A stretch of DNA of 64,000 bases from Zooshikella harenae (GCF_018837975.1 NZ_JAGSOY010000006.1:1-64000); one strand, 5' to 3'. Counted from the stretch's first letter, positions 54,959 to 64,000 are shown. Numbers and translations: made by a program. Notes: generated by a model from the sequence alone, not told the origin.

Positions 54959-55612
54959 ATGAGTGAAAAGCAGCTTCGCTTAACAGAGATATTTTATTCA
55001 CTGCAGGGTGAAACAAGAACCGCAGGCTTGCCTACAGTGTTTATTCGGTTGACGGGGTGTCCACTAAGGTGTGGTTACTGTGATACTGCCTATGCCTTCT
55101 CTGGTGGTCAAATTTGGTCATTGAATGCGATTATGGCTGAAGTGCTGCAGTATCAGCCACATTACGTGACAGTCACAGGTGGTGAGCCTTTAGCACAACC
55201 AAACTGTCTGCCATTACTTACAGCACTTGCGGATGTAGGCTATGAAGTTTCACTTGAAACCAGTGGCGCTTTACCAATAGAGCGTGTTGATCCGCGCATT
55301 GTTGTTGTTATGGATCTTAAAACACCCAGCTCAGGAGAGTTACAACGTAACTTATACAGTAATATTGAGCATTTAAAACAGCAGGATCAGGTAAAGTTTG
55401 TTATTGGTAGTCGAGAAGATTACCAGTGGGCGGTGTTTAAAATAGATGAATATGATTTAACGCGTCGGGTTTCAGAGGTTCTTTTTTCACCGGTTCACCA
55501 TGATGAGCTAGAGCCACGACAGCTTGCAGAGTGGATACTCGCTGACCGATTACCTGTTCGCATGCAGTTGCAGCTCCACAAATACTTATGGAATGATGAG
55601 CCAGGGCACTGA
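54959..55612 (+). CDS. queE: 7-carboxy-7-deazaguanine synthase QueE
   Basis: QueE is a radical-SAM enzyme in queuosine/7-deazaguanine synthesis. The 217-residue protein has the [4Fe-4S] motif CPLRCGYC (CxxxCxxC) in TGCPLRCGYCDTAYAF, the N-terminal EIFYSLQGETRTAGLPTVFIRLTG, and YVTVTGGEPLAQPNCLPLL. Length fits the Pseudomonas-type enzyme. Its usual neighbour queC is absent here; nadA follows after 175 bases. Confidence 0.94.
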   Translation: MSEKQLRLTEIFYSLQGETRTAGLPTVFIRLTGCPLRCGYCDTAYAFSGGQIWSLNAIMAEVLQYQPHYVTVTGGEPLAQPNCLPLLTALADVGYEVSLETSGALPIERVDPRIVVVMDLKTPSSGELQRNLYSNIEHLKQQDQVKFVIGSREDYQWAVFKIDEYDLTRRVSEVLFSPVHHDELEPRQLAEWILADRLPVRMQLQLHKYLWNDEPGH

Positions 55613-55787
55613 CGTGCTGTTGCTGGAAATAAGTTCCCTTCTTTTTGGATTTTCCTTATCACCTTTTCTAATTTCTTTTTCAAAAGAGTTATTAGAACCT
55701 ATTCGCTAACAAGGCATTTTTTGTGGCAAATATGGTAGCATCTATTCCACACCAAAATTTTCTCGTTAGCCTGATACTTGATGAAGT

Positions 55788-56852
55788 ATGACTGCAGATA
55801 TTAATAGACAAATTGTCAAAGACTACCTGGCAACAGAGCACTTGCAAAATGATAAGTACAGTAGTAAGCAAGTACGTCAACTAAAGCAGAAGATAAAACA
55901 GCTGTTGAACGCTGAAGATGCTGTACTGGTCGCACATTACTATACCGATGACATTATCCAAGAGCTTGCTGAAGAAACAGGTGGTTGTGTCTCTGACTCA
56001 CTGGAAATGGCGCGCTTTGGTAGCCAACATTCTGCTTCGACATTGTTGGTTGCAGGGGTTCGCTTTATGGGGGAAACCGCAAAAATTTTAAGTCCAGAGA
56101 AGCGCGTGTTAATGCCGACGTTGGAAGCAACTTGCTCATTGGACTTAGGTTGTCCCATTGACGAGTTTTCTGTTTTTTGTGATGCAAACCCTGATCGGTC
56201 TGTTGTTGTGTATGCAAACACTTCTGCGGCGGTCAAAGCTAGGGCTGACTGGGTTGTGACATCAAGTATTGCGCTTCCTATTGTTGAGCATTTGGTGGAA
56301 CAGGATAAACCTATTATCTGGGCGCCAGATCGCCATTTAGGTAGTTATATTCAGCGTGAAACAGATGCTGACATGATATTGTGGCACTCTGAATGTATTG
56401 TGCATGATGAGTTTAAAGCGAAGGGGATCCTAGACCTGAAACAGGTATACCCTGAGGCTGCAGTGTTGGTTCACCCAGAGTCCCCTGCTTCTGTTGTTGA
56501 ATTAGCTGATGCAGTAGGTTCAACATCTCAATTAATAAAAGCGGCGCAGTCTTTACCTAACCCTCAATTCATTGTGGCTACTGACCGTGGCATTTTTTAT
56601 AAAATGCGACAAGCCGCGCCAGGCAAGACCTTCTTGGAAGCGCCTACAGCTGGAACAGGAGCGACTTGTAAGAGTTGCGCTCATTGTCCCTGGATGGCTA
56701 TGAATGGTTTGGGTAATGCTATTAGTACACTTGAACAAGGTAATAATGAAGTATTTGTAGAACCTGAGCTGGCAAAGCGAGCAATGATTCCTCTCAATCG
56801 AATGCTTGAGTTTGCAGCTGAATATCAGCTTAAAATTAAAGGTAATGCTTAG
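55788..56852 (+). CDS. nadA: Quinolinate synthase A
   Basis: NadA condenses iminoaspartate with dihydroxyacetone phosphate to quinolinate in NAD synthesis. The 354-residue [4Fe-4S] enzyme shows [66 protein letters not shown], and [23 protein letters not shown]. The cluster region [15 protein letters not shown] near the end is typical. It is monocistronic with a terminator downstream. Confidence 0.97.
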   Translation: MTADINRQIVKDYLATEHLQNDKYSSKQVRQLKQKIKQLLNAEDAVLVAHYYTDDIIQELAEETGGCVSDSLEMARFGSQHSASTLLVAGVRFMGETAKILSPEKRVLMPTLEATCSLDLGCPIDEFSVFCDANPDRSVVVYANTSAAVKARADWVVTSSIALPIVEHLVEQDKPIIWAPDRHLGSYIQRETDADMILWHSECIVHDEFKAKGILDLKQVYPEAAVLVHPESPASVVELADAVGSTSQLIKAAQSLPNPQFIVATDRGIFYKMRQAAPGKTFLEAPTAGTGATCKSCAHCPWMAMNGLGNAISTLEQGNNEVFVEPELAKRAMIPLNRMLEFAAEYQLKIKGNA

Positions 56853-56894
56853 CCTTTGTACCTTTATGCTTATCAGTGATAGAGCTATTAAAAG

Positions 56895-56933
56895 AGCCAA
56901 CAAGAAGTGATAAACATCCTGTTGGCTTTTTTT
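56895..56933 (+). terminator. Terminator after nadA
   Basis: AGCCAACA and TGTTGGCT arms (56895-56902, 56920-56927) with a 17-base loop and a T run. It is bounded by the convergent bepA gene. Confidence 0.75.
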
Positions 56934-56976
56934 ATGGTCAGGCCTGCAAGCTTGAAGTATGGGTTAATAAACTTAT

Positions 56977-58413
56977 TTAACCAAAGCCAAGGTCTTTTAA
57001 TTCTTTTTTATAGGCTCTTAGGTCTTCTATTTGTTTGTTTAGTTTTGCAGTAATTGCAAACTTACCTTTTGCAAGTTTCAGTGCGTATTCAAGGTGTTCA
57101 ATTGCTTTATCAACATTACCATTGAGCCGGTAGTATTCTGCTCGAGCTTCATGTACACCCAAAATATTTTTATTTAACCCTCTTGCCTCTGCGAGTAAGT
57201 ACCATACATAGGGGTCGGTTGCACGATTGCGTGAAAGACGGCGTAAGGTTTGCTCTGCTTTTGCGTATTGTTTTCCTGCCATCTGGTTTTCAGCCAGCTG
57301 TAACATTAATGCATGATTTTTTGGATAAATATCCAATAAAGTTGTCACTGTTTTGTTAGCTTGGCTTATATTGCCCATCGCTTTTTCCAGTCGCGCTTGT
57401 GCTAGTGCAAACTGGATATTATCAGGTGATTTTTCATAAAGCGGTTTGAGTGTGCTTTGGGCTTGTTTTAGTTGGCTACTTGCTGTTTGTGCCAGTGAAA
57501 GACCATAACGCGCCACAGTTTGCTTGGCATTAGCTTTGAACTGTTTGGCTGCAGTTTGTGGAGTACTAGCATAATGAAGTTTAATTTTTGCTTTGATTAG
57601 CCCATAACGAGAGTTATAGGTGTAATTTTGTTTAGGAAATTGTGTTGCTCGGCTTTTTGAATCCGCGATACGGTTTTGAGTGACAGGGTGAGTTAACAAA
57701 AATTCAGGTGGTTTTTGCCCAAGAAAGCGTGTTGCACGATTCATTTGCTCAAACATGGCTGGCATAGCTTGAGGGTTCATTCCAGCACGATAGAGGTTTT
57801 GAATACCAACATTGTCAGCTTCCCGTTCATTTTGTCGGCTAAAACTGAGCATCTGGCTGCGCATACCTGCTTGTGTGGTAGCCAGTGCCGCAAATCCTGC
57901 ATCTCCTCCACCTGCGGCAAGAACGGCTATGCTGGCAAGAGTTGCGGCAATGTAAGGCAATTTGTTTCGTTCAGCATTTTCAACACCACGAGCATAGTGT
58001 CGTTGACTTAAGTGTGCTAATTCATGGGCAATAACGGAGGCAAATTGATGTTCATTTTTAGCATAGAGAAAAAGACCTGCGTTAATTCCAATAATGCCAC
58101 CTGGTGCAGCAAAGGCATTAAGCTTAGGACTATCAATGACTATGATCTCTAAACGACGGTCTTTAACTTCGCTGGTATTGATGAGCTTAAAAATCAGTTC
58201 TTCAACATAGTCCTGTACTTCTGCATCCTGCAGCATGGGGACCTGGCCGCGAAGGGAGGCGAGAAATGCACGGCCAAGCTTGTGCTCATGGGATGGAGAA
58301 ACAATGGCTGAACTACTATCCCCTAGGTCCGGAAGTAAAAGCTCATTCCCTGATGCAGTCAATGAAAGAGCCAATGAACAGGTACATATTGTTGTGCAAA
58401 ATTTTTTAAACAT
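56977..58413 (-). CDS. bepA: BepA-like M48 metalloprotease with TPR domain
   Basis: This periplasmic quality-control protease/chaperone of outer-membrane proteins has 478 residues. A signal peptide (TICTCSLALSLTASG) is followed by a M48 domain: ELIFKLINTSEVKDRRLEIIVIDSPKLNAFAAPGGIIGINAGLF, zinc motif VIAHELAHLSQRH (HExxH), and third ligand Glu in NEREADNVG. TPR-like repeats occupy the C-terminal 200 residues. It is convergent with nadA. In Pseudomonas the same gene sits by nadA as I recall. Confidence 0.93.
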   Translation of the reverse strand: MFKKFCTTICTCSLALSLTASGNELLLPDLGDSSSAIVSPSHEHKLGRAFLASLRGQVPMLQDAEVQDYVEELIFKLINTSEVKDRRLEIIVIDSPKLNAFAAPGGIIGINAGLFLYAKNEHQFASVIAHELAHLSQRHYARGVENAERNKLPYIAATLASIAVLAAGGGDAGFAALATTQAGMRSQMLSFSRQNEREADNVGIQNLYRAGMNPQAMPAMFEQMNRATRFLGQKPPEFLLTHPVTQNRIADSKSRATQFPKQNYTYNSRYGLIKAKIKLHYASTPQTAAKQFKANAKQTVARYGLSLAQTASSQLKQAQSTLKPLYEKSPDNIQFALAQARLEKAMGNISQANKTVTTLLDIYPKNHALMLQLAENQMAGKQYAKAEQTLRRLSRNRATDPYVWYLLAEARGLNKNILGVHEARAEYYRLNGNVDKAIEHLEYALKLAKGKFAITAKLNKQIEDLRAYKKELKDLGFG

Positions 58414-58781
58414 GATGAGATTTTTTCGCCAGCGGATAAAAAAGATTCAAACAATTCTTCTGACGGCTATCCGAAAGAGCGTTTATAAATGAAACCTTGA
58501 TCCTATTGTGTCGTTAGTGACAGCCAGTTGTCACCTTGTTAAGTTGAAACACATTAACATGATGGAATTTAAACTGTCTCCTAGAAGCCTCTGTACTTTT
58601 TACTGTCAGTGCATTTTAGTGCATTGCGTTTTAGTGCATTGCGTTTATGGATGCTAGCCGTAATAATGAGTTAGCATTATTCCTTATACTGCAATTAGTT
58701 ACTTGATTCGAGTGCATTGAGCACACTTTTGTTCCTTGGCAGAGCTTTAAGGTCAGGATAACAACAAATTATTGAGCCACC
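58414..58781. other. Divergent gap bepA / tusA-like with tandem repeat
   Basis: No gene is present. It contains direct repeats AGTGCATTTT, AGTGCATTGCGTTTT, AGTGCATTGCGTTTA at 58608-58647 (about 15-bp units). The tusA-like gene has a weak AGGATAA ribosome-binding site. Confidence 0.5.
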
Positions 58782-59015
58782 ATGACAACTACTGATATCG
58801 AACTGGATATGATTGGGCAGCGTTGTCCAATGCCATTGTTGAAGGCTAAGCAAGCGCTTGTATCAATGCAGCTGGGACAAGTACTCAAAGTTGCGGCCAC
58901 AGACCCTGGCTCAGTTAGAGACTTTGCTGCATATTGTCAGCTGAGTGGACACACGTTACTTTCAAGTAATTTGGTTGATGGGGTTTACTACCACAGGATT
59001 AAAAAAACATCTTAG
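58782..59015 (+). CDS. TusA-family sulfurtransferase-like protein
   Basis: This small SirA/TusA-fold protein of 77 residues has the signature DMIGQRCPMPLLKAKQAL (Cys-Pro-x-Pro). A second cysteine occurs near AAYCQLSGH. Homologues act in sulfur relay or molybdenum homeostasis. The equivalent gene beside bepA, perM and bcp in Pseudomonas affects molybdate/nitrate respiration as I recall. The precise function is not settled by the sequence. Confidence 0.88.
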   Translation: MTTTDIELDMIGQRCPMPLLKAKQALVSMQLGQVLKVAATDPGSVRDFAAYCQLSGHTLLSSNLVDGVYYHRIKKTS

Positions 59016-59070
59016 TGGCTTTAGGGCAAGATGCCAATTCAAAATGTACATGGTATGAAAGGTACACCGC

Positions 59071-60150
59071 ATGTTAGACGTTTTTAAAAGCTGGTTTCAT
59101 CGCTATTTTTCTGACCAGGAAGCAGTTGTGTTAACTGTGCTATTGGTGGTGGGACTTGTTGTGATTCTTACCATGGGCGTTATGTTGGCTCCAGCACTGG
59201 CTGCATTGGTATTAGCATTTTTGCTTCAAGGTCTGGTTGCTTTATTAGAGAAGTATAAAATACCTCATGCGCTTGCAGTAACCATTGTGTTTATTCTATT
59301 TGTTGCTGCTTTAACCCTGATATGTTTTGTATTGTTACCCTTAATTTGGGATCAGATAACAGGGTTAGTTAATGAACTGCCTGCCATGATTAAAGATGGA
59401 CGTCAGATTCTATTGTTGCTGCCAGAGAAATATCCTGAGTTTATTTCTGAGTCTCAAGTTAATTTATGGATTAGCTCAGCAAGTAAACAGTTAGCCGATC
59501 TAGGACAAACGGTGTTGTCCTTTTCACTTTCTCAACTTCCTAATTTTGTAGGAATCATTGTTTATTTAATCCTTGTACCTATTCTTGTTTTTTTCTTTTT
59601 GAAGGATCGAAACGTTTTACTCAATTGGGTAACTGCTTTTTTACCAAGTGAACGTCCCTTGATTGATCGCGTATCAGAGGAAATGAACGAGCAAATTGCA
59701 AATTATGTTCGTGGCAAGGTCATTGAAATTCTTATTGTGGGGACGGTTACTTATATTGCTTTTGCCTTTTTGAATGTTAATTATGCTGCTTTATTAGGTT
59801 TGCTCGTAGGGCTGTCTGTTATTGTTCCTTATATTGGCGCTGCCGTTGTCACAATACCCGTTGCGTTAATTGGTTTCTTTCAGTGGGGCTGGGGTAATGA
59901 TTTTATTATTCTAATGGTTGTATACGGTATTATTCAGGCACTTGATGGGAATGTATTAGTACCCTTACTTTTCTCAGAAGCAGTTAATTTGCATCCCGTA
60001 GCCATTATTGTCGCAGTGCTTGTGTTTGGGGGACTTTGGGGCTTTTGGGGCGTATTTTTTGCTATACCGTTGGCAACTTTGCTCAAGGCGCTATTGTCAG
60101 CCTGGCCAAGAGTTTCTACAAAAGCAGAGGGAGTAAACCCGCAAAGTTAG
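59071..60150 (+). CDS. AI-2E family transporter (PerM-like), second copy
   Basis: This inner-membrane protein of 359 residues with about eight helices shows GVMLAPALAALVLAFLLQGLVALLEKY, LVPILVFFFLKDRNVLLNWV, LVGLSVIVPYIGAAVVTIPVALI and LVPLLFSEAVNLHPVAIIVAVLVFGGLWGFWGVFFAIPLATLLKAL, typical for the family. It has about the same length as the copy at 16017 but differs clearly in sequence, so the two are separate orthologous lineages. The substrate is unknown. It is followed by a hairpin that overlaps its stop. Confidence 0.9.
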   Translation: MLDVFKSWFHRYFSDQEAVVLTVLLVVGLVVILTMGVMLAPALAALVLAFLLQGLVALLEKYKIPHALAVTIVFILFVAALTLICFVLLPLIWDQITGLVNELPAMIKDGRQILLLLPEKYPEFISESQVNLWISSASKQLADLGQTVLSFSLSQLPNFVGIIVYLILVPILVFFFLKDRNVLLNWVTAFLPSERPLIDRVSEEMNEQIANYVRGKVIEILIVGTVTYIAFAFLNVNYAALLGLLVGLSVIVPYIGAAVVTIPVALIGFFQWGWGNDFIILMVVYGIIQALDGNVLVPLLFSEAVNLHPVAIIVAVLVFGGLWGFWGVFFAIPLATLLKALLSAWPRVSTKAEGVNPQS

Positions 60151-60157
60151 CGGGTTT
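60135..60157. terminator. Hairpin overlapping 3' end of AI-2E gene
   Basis: AAACCCGC-AAAGTTA-GCGGGTTT: an 8-bp stem including the stop codon, between convergent genes. It has only a short T run. Confidence 0.6.
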
Positions 60158-60178
60158 GACCAATAACAATCAAGTTGT

Positions 60179-60646
60179 TTAAGACAAGGCCTCTGCCGCA
60201 GCAAGTACTTCTTTAACATGGCCTGGAATGGATACTTTACGCCACTCTTGTCTAAGTACGCCTTCTTTATCAATTAAAAATGTACTGCGCTCAATACCCA
60301 TAACCTGTTTGCCGTACATATTTTTCATTTTGATGACATCAAATAGCTTGCACAGTTCTTCGTCTTGATCAGAAATAAGTGCAAAGGGAAAGTTTTGTTT
60401 CTGCTTAAAGGCTTCATGCGATTTTAGTGCGTCGCGGGATACGCCAAACACAACTGTTTTGCATGCTTTAAACTCGTTATAGTGGTCTCTGAAGTCTTGT
60501 CCTTCCGTTGTACAGCCTGGCGTGCTGTCTTTAGGATAAAAATAAAGTACGACGTTATATCCTTTCAGGGCTGACAACAAGACATCTTTATTGTTGGTTG
60601 CTTGTGCTTGAAAGTCACTTACTGGTTCACCCACGGTTACACTCAT
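60179..60646 (-). CDS. bcp: Thioredoxin-dependent peroxiredoxin Bcp (PrxQ)
   Basis: Bcp reduces hydroperoxides. The 155-residue protein has peroxidatic Cys45 in YFYPKDSTPGCTTEGQDF and the family pattern GVSRDALKSHEAFKQKQNFPFALISD. The resolving Cys five residues on (Cys50 in E. coli) is Gln here, so it should act as a 1-Cys type or resolve with another Cys (Cys63 or Cys84 region). It is a convergent neighbour of the AI-2E gene, as in Pseudomonas. Confidence 0.94.
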   Translation of the reverse strand: MSVTVGEPVSDFQAQATNNKDVLLSALKGYNVVLYFYPKDSTPGCTTEGQDFRDHYNEFKACKTVVFGVSRDALKSHEAFKQKQNFPFALISDQDEELCKLFDVIKMKNMYGKQVMGIERSTFLIDKEGVLRQEWRKVSIPGHVKEVLAAAEALS

Positions 60647-61038
60647 TATGCCGTCCTTACTCTTTGTACAGTTGTTGCTGAATTACAGTAACAGTTAGTT
60701 AGATATGAGAAACCCAGAGTGGGGTTATGATGATCACTAACGACTACCTGTGTACTACTTATACAGGTATGAAGCCGGTAATGTGTAATAATTTAACGGA
60801 TTGCGGTGGAATTATTAGAGTATGATTTTATTAAGATTAGGTAAAGAGATAAAGCTATTTACAGGAGAGGGCTGCTACTGACTAGCTGCAAATTGTTCAC
60901 TTAGTCAATGTTATGTGACTTAAAACATACTCAAGCCGCAAAGTATTTTTTTTAGGCATGAATATTACGGGATTACTTGAGCAATTCAGCCAGCCTCAGT
61001 AACATAACCGCCAATTAAAGTGTGAATGGAGCAAGGCA
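60647..61038. other. Divergent promoter region bcp / dapA
   Basis: This 392-base gap holds no gene. In Pseudomonas a gcvR-like gene lies here as I recall; it is missing. A weak hairpin (ACCTGTGTACT...ACAGGT, about 60746-60768) is present. GGAGC precedes dapA. Confidence 0.45.
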
Positions 61039-61914
61039 ATGATTTCAGGCAGCATTGTAGCCCTAGTAACCCCTATGCATAGTGGGGGTGGTATAGATTG
61101 GGAATGCTTGACGAGACTGGTTGACTTTCATTTGGAACAAGGTACTCATGCTATAGTTGCTGTGGGAACCACTGGAGAGTCTGCAACCCTGACTGTTCCT
61201 GAACACTTGAAAGTGATTAAACATGTTGTACAACAGGTGAAAGGAAGGATTCCCGTTATAGCAGGTACGGGGGCAAACTCAACAGCTGAAGCAATAATTC
61301 TTACCCAAGAGGCTAAAGATGCAGGCGCTGATGCCTGTTTACTGGTAACTCCTTACTATAACAAGCCGACTCAGGAAGGATTATTTCAGCACTTTAAAAC
61401 AATTGCCGAGCAAATTGATATACCTCAAATTTTGTATAATGTGCCTGGCCGTACAGCCGTTGACCTGCTTCCTGAGACTGTAAAACGTTTGTCTGAACTC
61501 CCTAATATTATTGGTATCAAAGAAGCAACAGGTGATGTCTCTCGTGCTGTGGATATTATTGAGCAGTGTGAGAGAGAGTTTTTGGTATTGTCGGGAGATG
61601 ATGCAACAGCAGTGGAGCTTATGCTAGCAGGAGGTAAGGGGAATATCTCTGTAACGGCAAATGTGGCGCCAGCTAAAATAGCTGAACTATGCACTTTAGC
61701 TGTCGCAGGTAAAACTGAAGAAGCTAGAGCGTTGAATAATAGTCTTATGCCACTACATAAAGCGTTATTTTGGGAGTCAAACCCCATCCCTGTTAAGTGG
61801 GCTTTGGTAGAAATGACGTTAATTGACAAAGGAATACGTTTACCATTAACCCCCTTAAGTGAACAATTCCGAGCACCATTAGTTGATATTTTACGGGAAC
61901 AAGGATTGCTATAA
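61039..61914 (+). CDS. dapA: 4-hydroxy-tetrahydrodipicolinate synthase
   Basis: DapA condenses pyruvate and aspartate semialdehyde in lysine/diaminopimelate synthesis. The 291-residue TIM-barrel protein has GSIVALVTPMHSGG, VAVGTTGESATLTVPEH (Thr44/45), VTPYYNKPTQEGL (Tyr133), ILYNVPGRTAVDL and the Schiff-base Lys in GIKEATGDVSR. Length is typical. Its stop overlaps the bamC start by one base (TAATG), indicating coupled translation. Confidence 0.97.
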   Translation: MISGSIVALVTPMHSGGGIDWECLTRLVDFHLEQGTHAIVAVGTTGESATLTVPEHLKVIKHVVQQVKGRIPVIAGTGANSTAEAIILTQEAKDAGADACLLVTPYYNKPTQEGLFQHFKTIAEQIDIPQILYNVPGRTAVDLLPETVKRLSELPNIIGIKEATGDVSRAVDIIEQCEREFLVLSGDDATAVELMLAGGKGNISVTANVAPAKIAELCTLAVAGKTEEARALNNSLMPLHKALFWESNPIPVKWALVEMTLIDKGIRLPLTPLSEQFRAPLVDILREQGLL

Positions 61915-63086
61915 TGGCGCCTAACTATGTTCAATTTGACCTTAACCCAGGTCGTCTGAAGTGCCTGCTTGTGGCATTTTCTGTAACAGCCAGTGCACTA
62001 TTATCTGGGTGTAGTTTTTTTGGTGACGGGGGGTATATTAGAGACCGTTCCAATGATTATTTAAAAGCGGAAACTACTCCTCGCTTACAATTGCCAGAAC
62101 GCTTAAAAGAGAATGCTATTGATGATGCGATGGCAATCCCTGAAATTGATCAGGATACAACATTAGCTGATGAGTTTCGGTTACCGCGTCCTGAGCGTGT
62201 GGTAGTGAAGTCAGATAATGTCCATTACCAAATTATTAAACGTGGACCTCTACGTTGGATGATTACTGATAAAACACCTGACTATGTTTGGCAGGAACTG
62301 CTGTCTTTTTGGAAGCAAAATAAAATTTCGCTTGAAAAACAAGATACATCTGCAGGTGTGATGGAGACGGGTTGGTTAACACCTCGAGAGTACAGTAATG
62401 CTGACTTTATTGGTCACTTTATTTTGGATCTTATTGGTGATGATGATGAGGACCTGTTTAATGACAAGTTTCGTGTATTTGTAACAAAACGTGCAGAAAC
62501 AGGAGAAACTCAGGTTTTTGTTATGCATGGTCGACAAACAAAGTCGCAACGTGATGATGATGAGCAAATAGATTGGGAAAAAAATAAGCAATCGACTGAT
62601 GCTTATGCGGCAGGAATGTTGAACGAACTCTTACTGTACTTCTCTCGAGGAGGGAGTGGTCAACAGGTAGTAGATACTTCACTAGACCTTAGTGCAACAG
62701 CATTACTTGAGGAAGATGGTAATGGTAATCCTGCATTGTTGATCAAGGCGCCTTTTGAACGAAGCTGGGCTGCTACAGGTCAAGCACTGGCTGAGGCGAA
62801 TATTAAAGTGGCAGATAAGAACAGGTCTGCAGGTTTGTACTATATAGCTGTAGGAGAGAACCAGGAACCCGTTAAGGCTGAAGAGGAAAATCCTGGGTTT
62901 TTTTCCCGTCTGTTTGGCGGTGATGAGGATGAAGAAGAAGGGACAGCTAAGCCAACACAGTATCAAATCAGGGTAACGCCCTTTGGTAATAAAGTATATG
63001 TTTCTGTTGAGAAAGACATTAACACCATTGCTCCAAAAGACTTTAGTCAGGATTTGCTAAGGTTAATAAAGGATAACTTGCGATAG
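61914..63086 (+). CDS. bamC: Outer-membrane assembly lipoprotein BamC
   Basis: BamC is a lipoprotein of the BAM complex that inserts beta-barrel proteins. The 390-residue precursor has a lipobox (ALLSGC, about Cys33), the unstructured N-terminal segment (YIRDRSNDYLKAETTPRLQLPERL) that contacts BamD, and two helix-grip domains with KRGPLRWMITDKTPDYVWQELLSFWKQN and LLIKAPFERSWAATGQAL. An acidic insertion (EEENPGFFSRLFGGDEDEEE) sits in the second domain. The dapA-bamC-purC order is conserved in gammaproteobacteria. Confidence 0.93.
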   Translation: MAPNYVQFDLNPGRLKCLLVAFSVTASALLSGCSFFGDGGYIRDRSNDYLKAETTPRLQLPERLKENAIDDAMAIPEIDQDTTLADEFRLPRPERVVVKSDNVHYQIIKRGPLRWMITDKTPDYVWQELLSFWKQNKISLEKQDTSAGVMETGWLTPREYSNADFIGHFILDLIGDDDEDLFNDKFRVFVTKRAETGETQVFVMHGRQTKSQRDDDEQIDWEKNKQSTDAYAAGMLNELLLYFSRGGSGQQVVDTSLDLSATALLEEDGNGNPALLIKAPFERSWAATGQALAEANIKVADKNRSAGLYYIAVGENQEPVKAEEENPGFFSRLFGGDEDEEEGTAKPTQYQIRVTPFGNKVYVSVEKDINTIAPKDFSQDLLRLIKDNLR

Positions 63087-63098
63087 TGATGTTGAAAG

Positions 63099-63124
63099 AC
63101 CAGGCCAAGTGCCTGGTTTTTTTT
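63099..63124 (+). terminator. Terminator after bamC
   Basis: ACCAGGC-CAAGT-GCCTGGT followed by T8: a strong intrinsic terminator, 13 bases after the bamC stop. Confidence 0.9.
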
Positions 63125-63175
63125 GTCTGAATTATTCTGTGTGCCGCAATAGTGATTTGTTCGTGGAGAAAATCA

Positions 63176-63892
63176 ATGGAAAAGCGTAATGAGTTGTATT
63201 CGGGGAAAGCAAAGTCGGTTTATACGACGGATGATCCAAATCGATTGGTATTGCACTTTCGTGATGATACCTCTGCGTTTGATGGTAAGAAGAAAGAAGC
63301 ATTAAATCGTAAAGGTGCCGTTAATAACCAGTTTAATGCTTTTATTATGGAAAAACTTGAAGCTGCTGGTATAGCAACTCATTTTGATAAAATGTTATCA
63401 ACACAAGAGTCTCTGGTTAAATGCTTAAAGATGATTCCTGTAGAATGTGTGGTGAGAAATATTGCAGCAGGAAGTATCTGTCGTCGTTTAGGTGTGCAAG
63501 AAGGGATAACGCTTGAGCAACCTGTCTTTGAATTTTTCTTAAAAAATGATGAGCTGGGCGACCCAATGATCAATGACTATCATATTGCGGCATTTGGGTG
63601 GGCTGAGTCGGTGCATGTAGAGCGAATGAAAAAGCTTACCCTTGCAGTAAATGATGTGCTTAAGCCACTCTTTCTGTCTGCAGGACTCTTGTTGGTAGAC
63701 TATAAACTTGAATTTGGCCTTTATGAAGGTGAGCTAGTACTAGGTGATGAGTTTACGCCTGATGGTTGTCGTTTATGGGATGCTGAAACTAGAGCTAAGC
63801 TTGATAAAGACAGGTTTCGCCAAGGATTAGGTAGTGTGGTAGAAGCTTATGAAGAAGTAGGGCAGAGACTTGGAATTACCTTTAATTACTAA
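63176..63892 (+). CDS. purC: SAICAR synthetase
   Basis: PurC joins CAIR and aspartate with ATP in purine synthesis. The 238-residue protein has [74 protein letters not shown] and [26 protein letters not shown]. The frame opens at 63152, but Met at 63176, seven bases after GTGGAG, is the family start. The last 108 bases of the window (63893-64000) hold no recognised gene. Confidence 0.97.
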   Translation: MEKRNELYSGKAKSVYTTDDPNRLVLHFRDDTSAFDGKKKEALNRKGAVNNQFNAFIMEKLEAAGIATHFDKMLSTQESLVKCLKMIPVECVVRNIAAGSICRRLGVQEGITLEQPVFEFFLKNDELGDPMINDYHIAAFGWAESVHVERMKKLTLAVNDVLKPLFLSAGLLLVDYKLEFGLYEGELVLGDEFTPDGCRLWDAETRAKLDKDRFRQGLGSVVEAYEEVGQRLGITFNY

Positions 63893-64000
63893 GCATTTTT
63901 TCTAGCGAAGTGTCACTGCTGGTTAGCACGCTCGCTAATGAGTGGTGACGCTTTTGGACGGATTATACATTTGGCTTCTTATAATTTTCTCTCAGGTTTA

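Noticed and set aside
1-64000. tRNA, rRNA, CRISPR arrays, complete insertion sequences or prophage
   Set aside because: I looked through the gaps for tRNA T-loop signatures, regular spacer-repeat patterns and transposase motifs and saw none; a covariance-model scan would be decisive.

Overview
The window is a contiguous piece of a gammaproteobacterial chromosome with moderately AT-rich DNA. From memory of Pseudomonas aeruginosa gene order, most of it matches several conserved blocks: grxD-bfr-bfd-prx-rnt-pyrC-motY-argG-gloA; DUF3108-purN-purM-DUF2066-(pgsA-like)-AI-2E-hda; arsC-yihY-thioredoxin-acylphosphatase-transglycosylase-proS-HIT-slyX; aspS-yebC-ruvCAB-ybgC-tolQRAB-pal-cpoB-queE; nadA-bepA-tusA-like-AI-2E-bcp-dapA-bamC-purC. 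Base composition, the mosaic order, a MotY flagellar protein and OprD-type porins suggest a marine Oceanospirillales-type organism (for example a Zooshikella or Spartinivicinus relative). That genus-level guess is inference.

Region by region. 1-2114 is a sparse accessory segment with two small minus-strand genes. One of them (858-1277) encodes a 139-residue protein that looks, over nearly its whole length, like the calponin-homology microtubule-binding domain of the eukaryotic plus-end protein EB1. It has a good bacterial ribosome-binding site and no intron. This is the most unusual item in the window. 2115-5118 is an iron block (FbpC-like ATPase, monothiol glutaredoxin, bacterioferritin, Bfd) with Fur-box-like sites. 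5438-16020 holds peroxiredoxin, RNase T, pyrimidine, arginine and purine biosynthesis, glyoxalase, MotY and a phospholipid synthase-like enzyme. 16017-17810 has a permease and Hda. 17894-21661 is a five-gene minus-strand operon resembling the Vibrio Zrg zinc-uptake system, headed by a near-consensus Zur box at 21709-21731. 21860-31845 is housekeeping (ArsC, YihY, a PilZ-like protein, TlpA-like thioredoxin, AcyP, lytic transglycosylase, ProS, HIT, SlyX, a membrane-bound cold-shock protein, an HU-like protein).

31975-36653 carries three tandem OprD-family porins, two of them clear recent paralogues with matching leaders and terminators. 37665-40716 is FmdB-type zinc ribbon, aspS and yebC. 40850-43550 is a Spy/CpxP-like periplasmic protein next to BaeR/BaeS-like regulators, so probably an envelope-stress module. 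43612-45725 is a GST, a solute-binding protein and a methyltransferase, followed by a 1.1 kb gap without genes. 46871-54701 is the ruvCAB-ybgC-tolQRAB-pal-cpoB block for Holliday junction processing and envelope constriction. 54959-63892 holds queE, nadA, bepA, a TusA-like protein, a second AI-2E permease, bcp, dapA, bamC and purC.

No rRNA, tRNA, CRISPR array, complete insertion sequence or prophage was recognised. Family assignments rest on reading motifs by eye; comparisons with named proteins are from memory and no database search was run.
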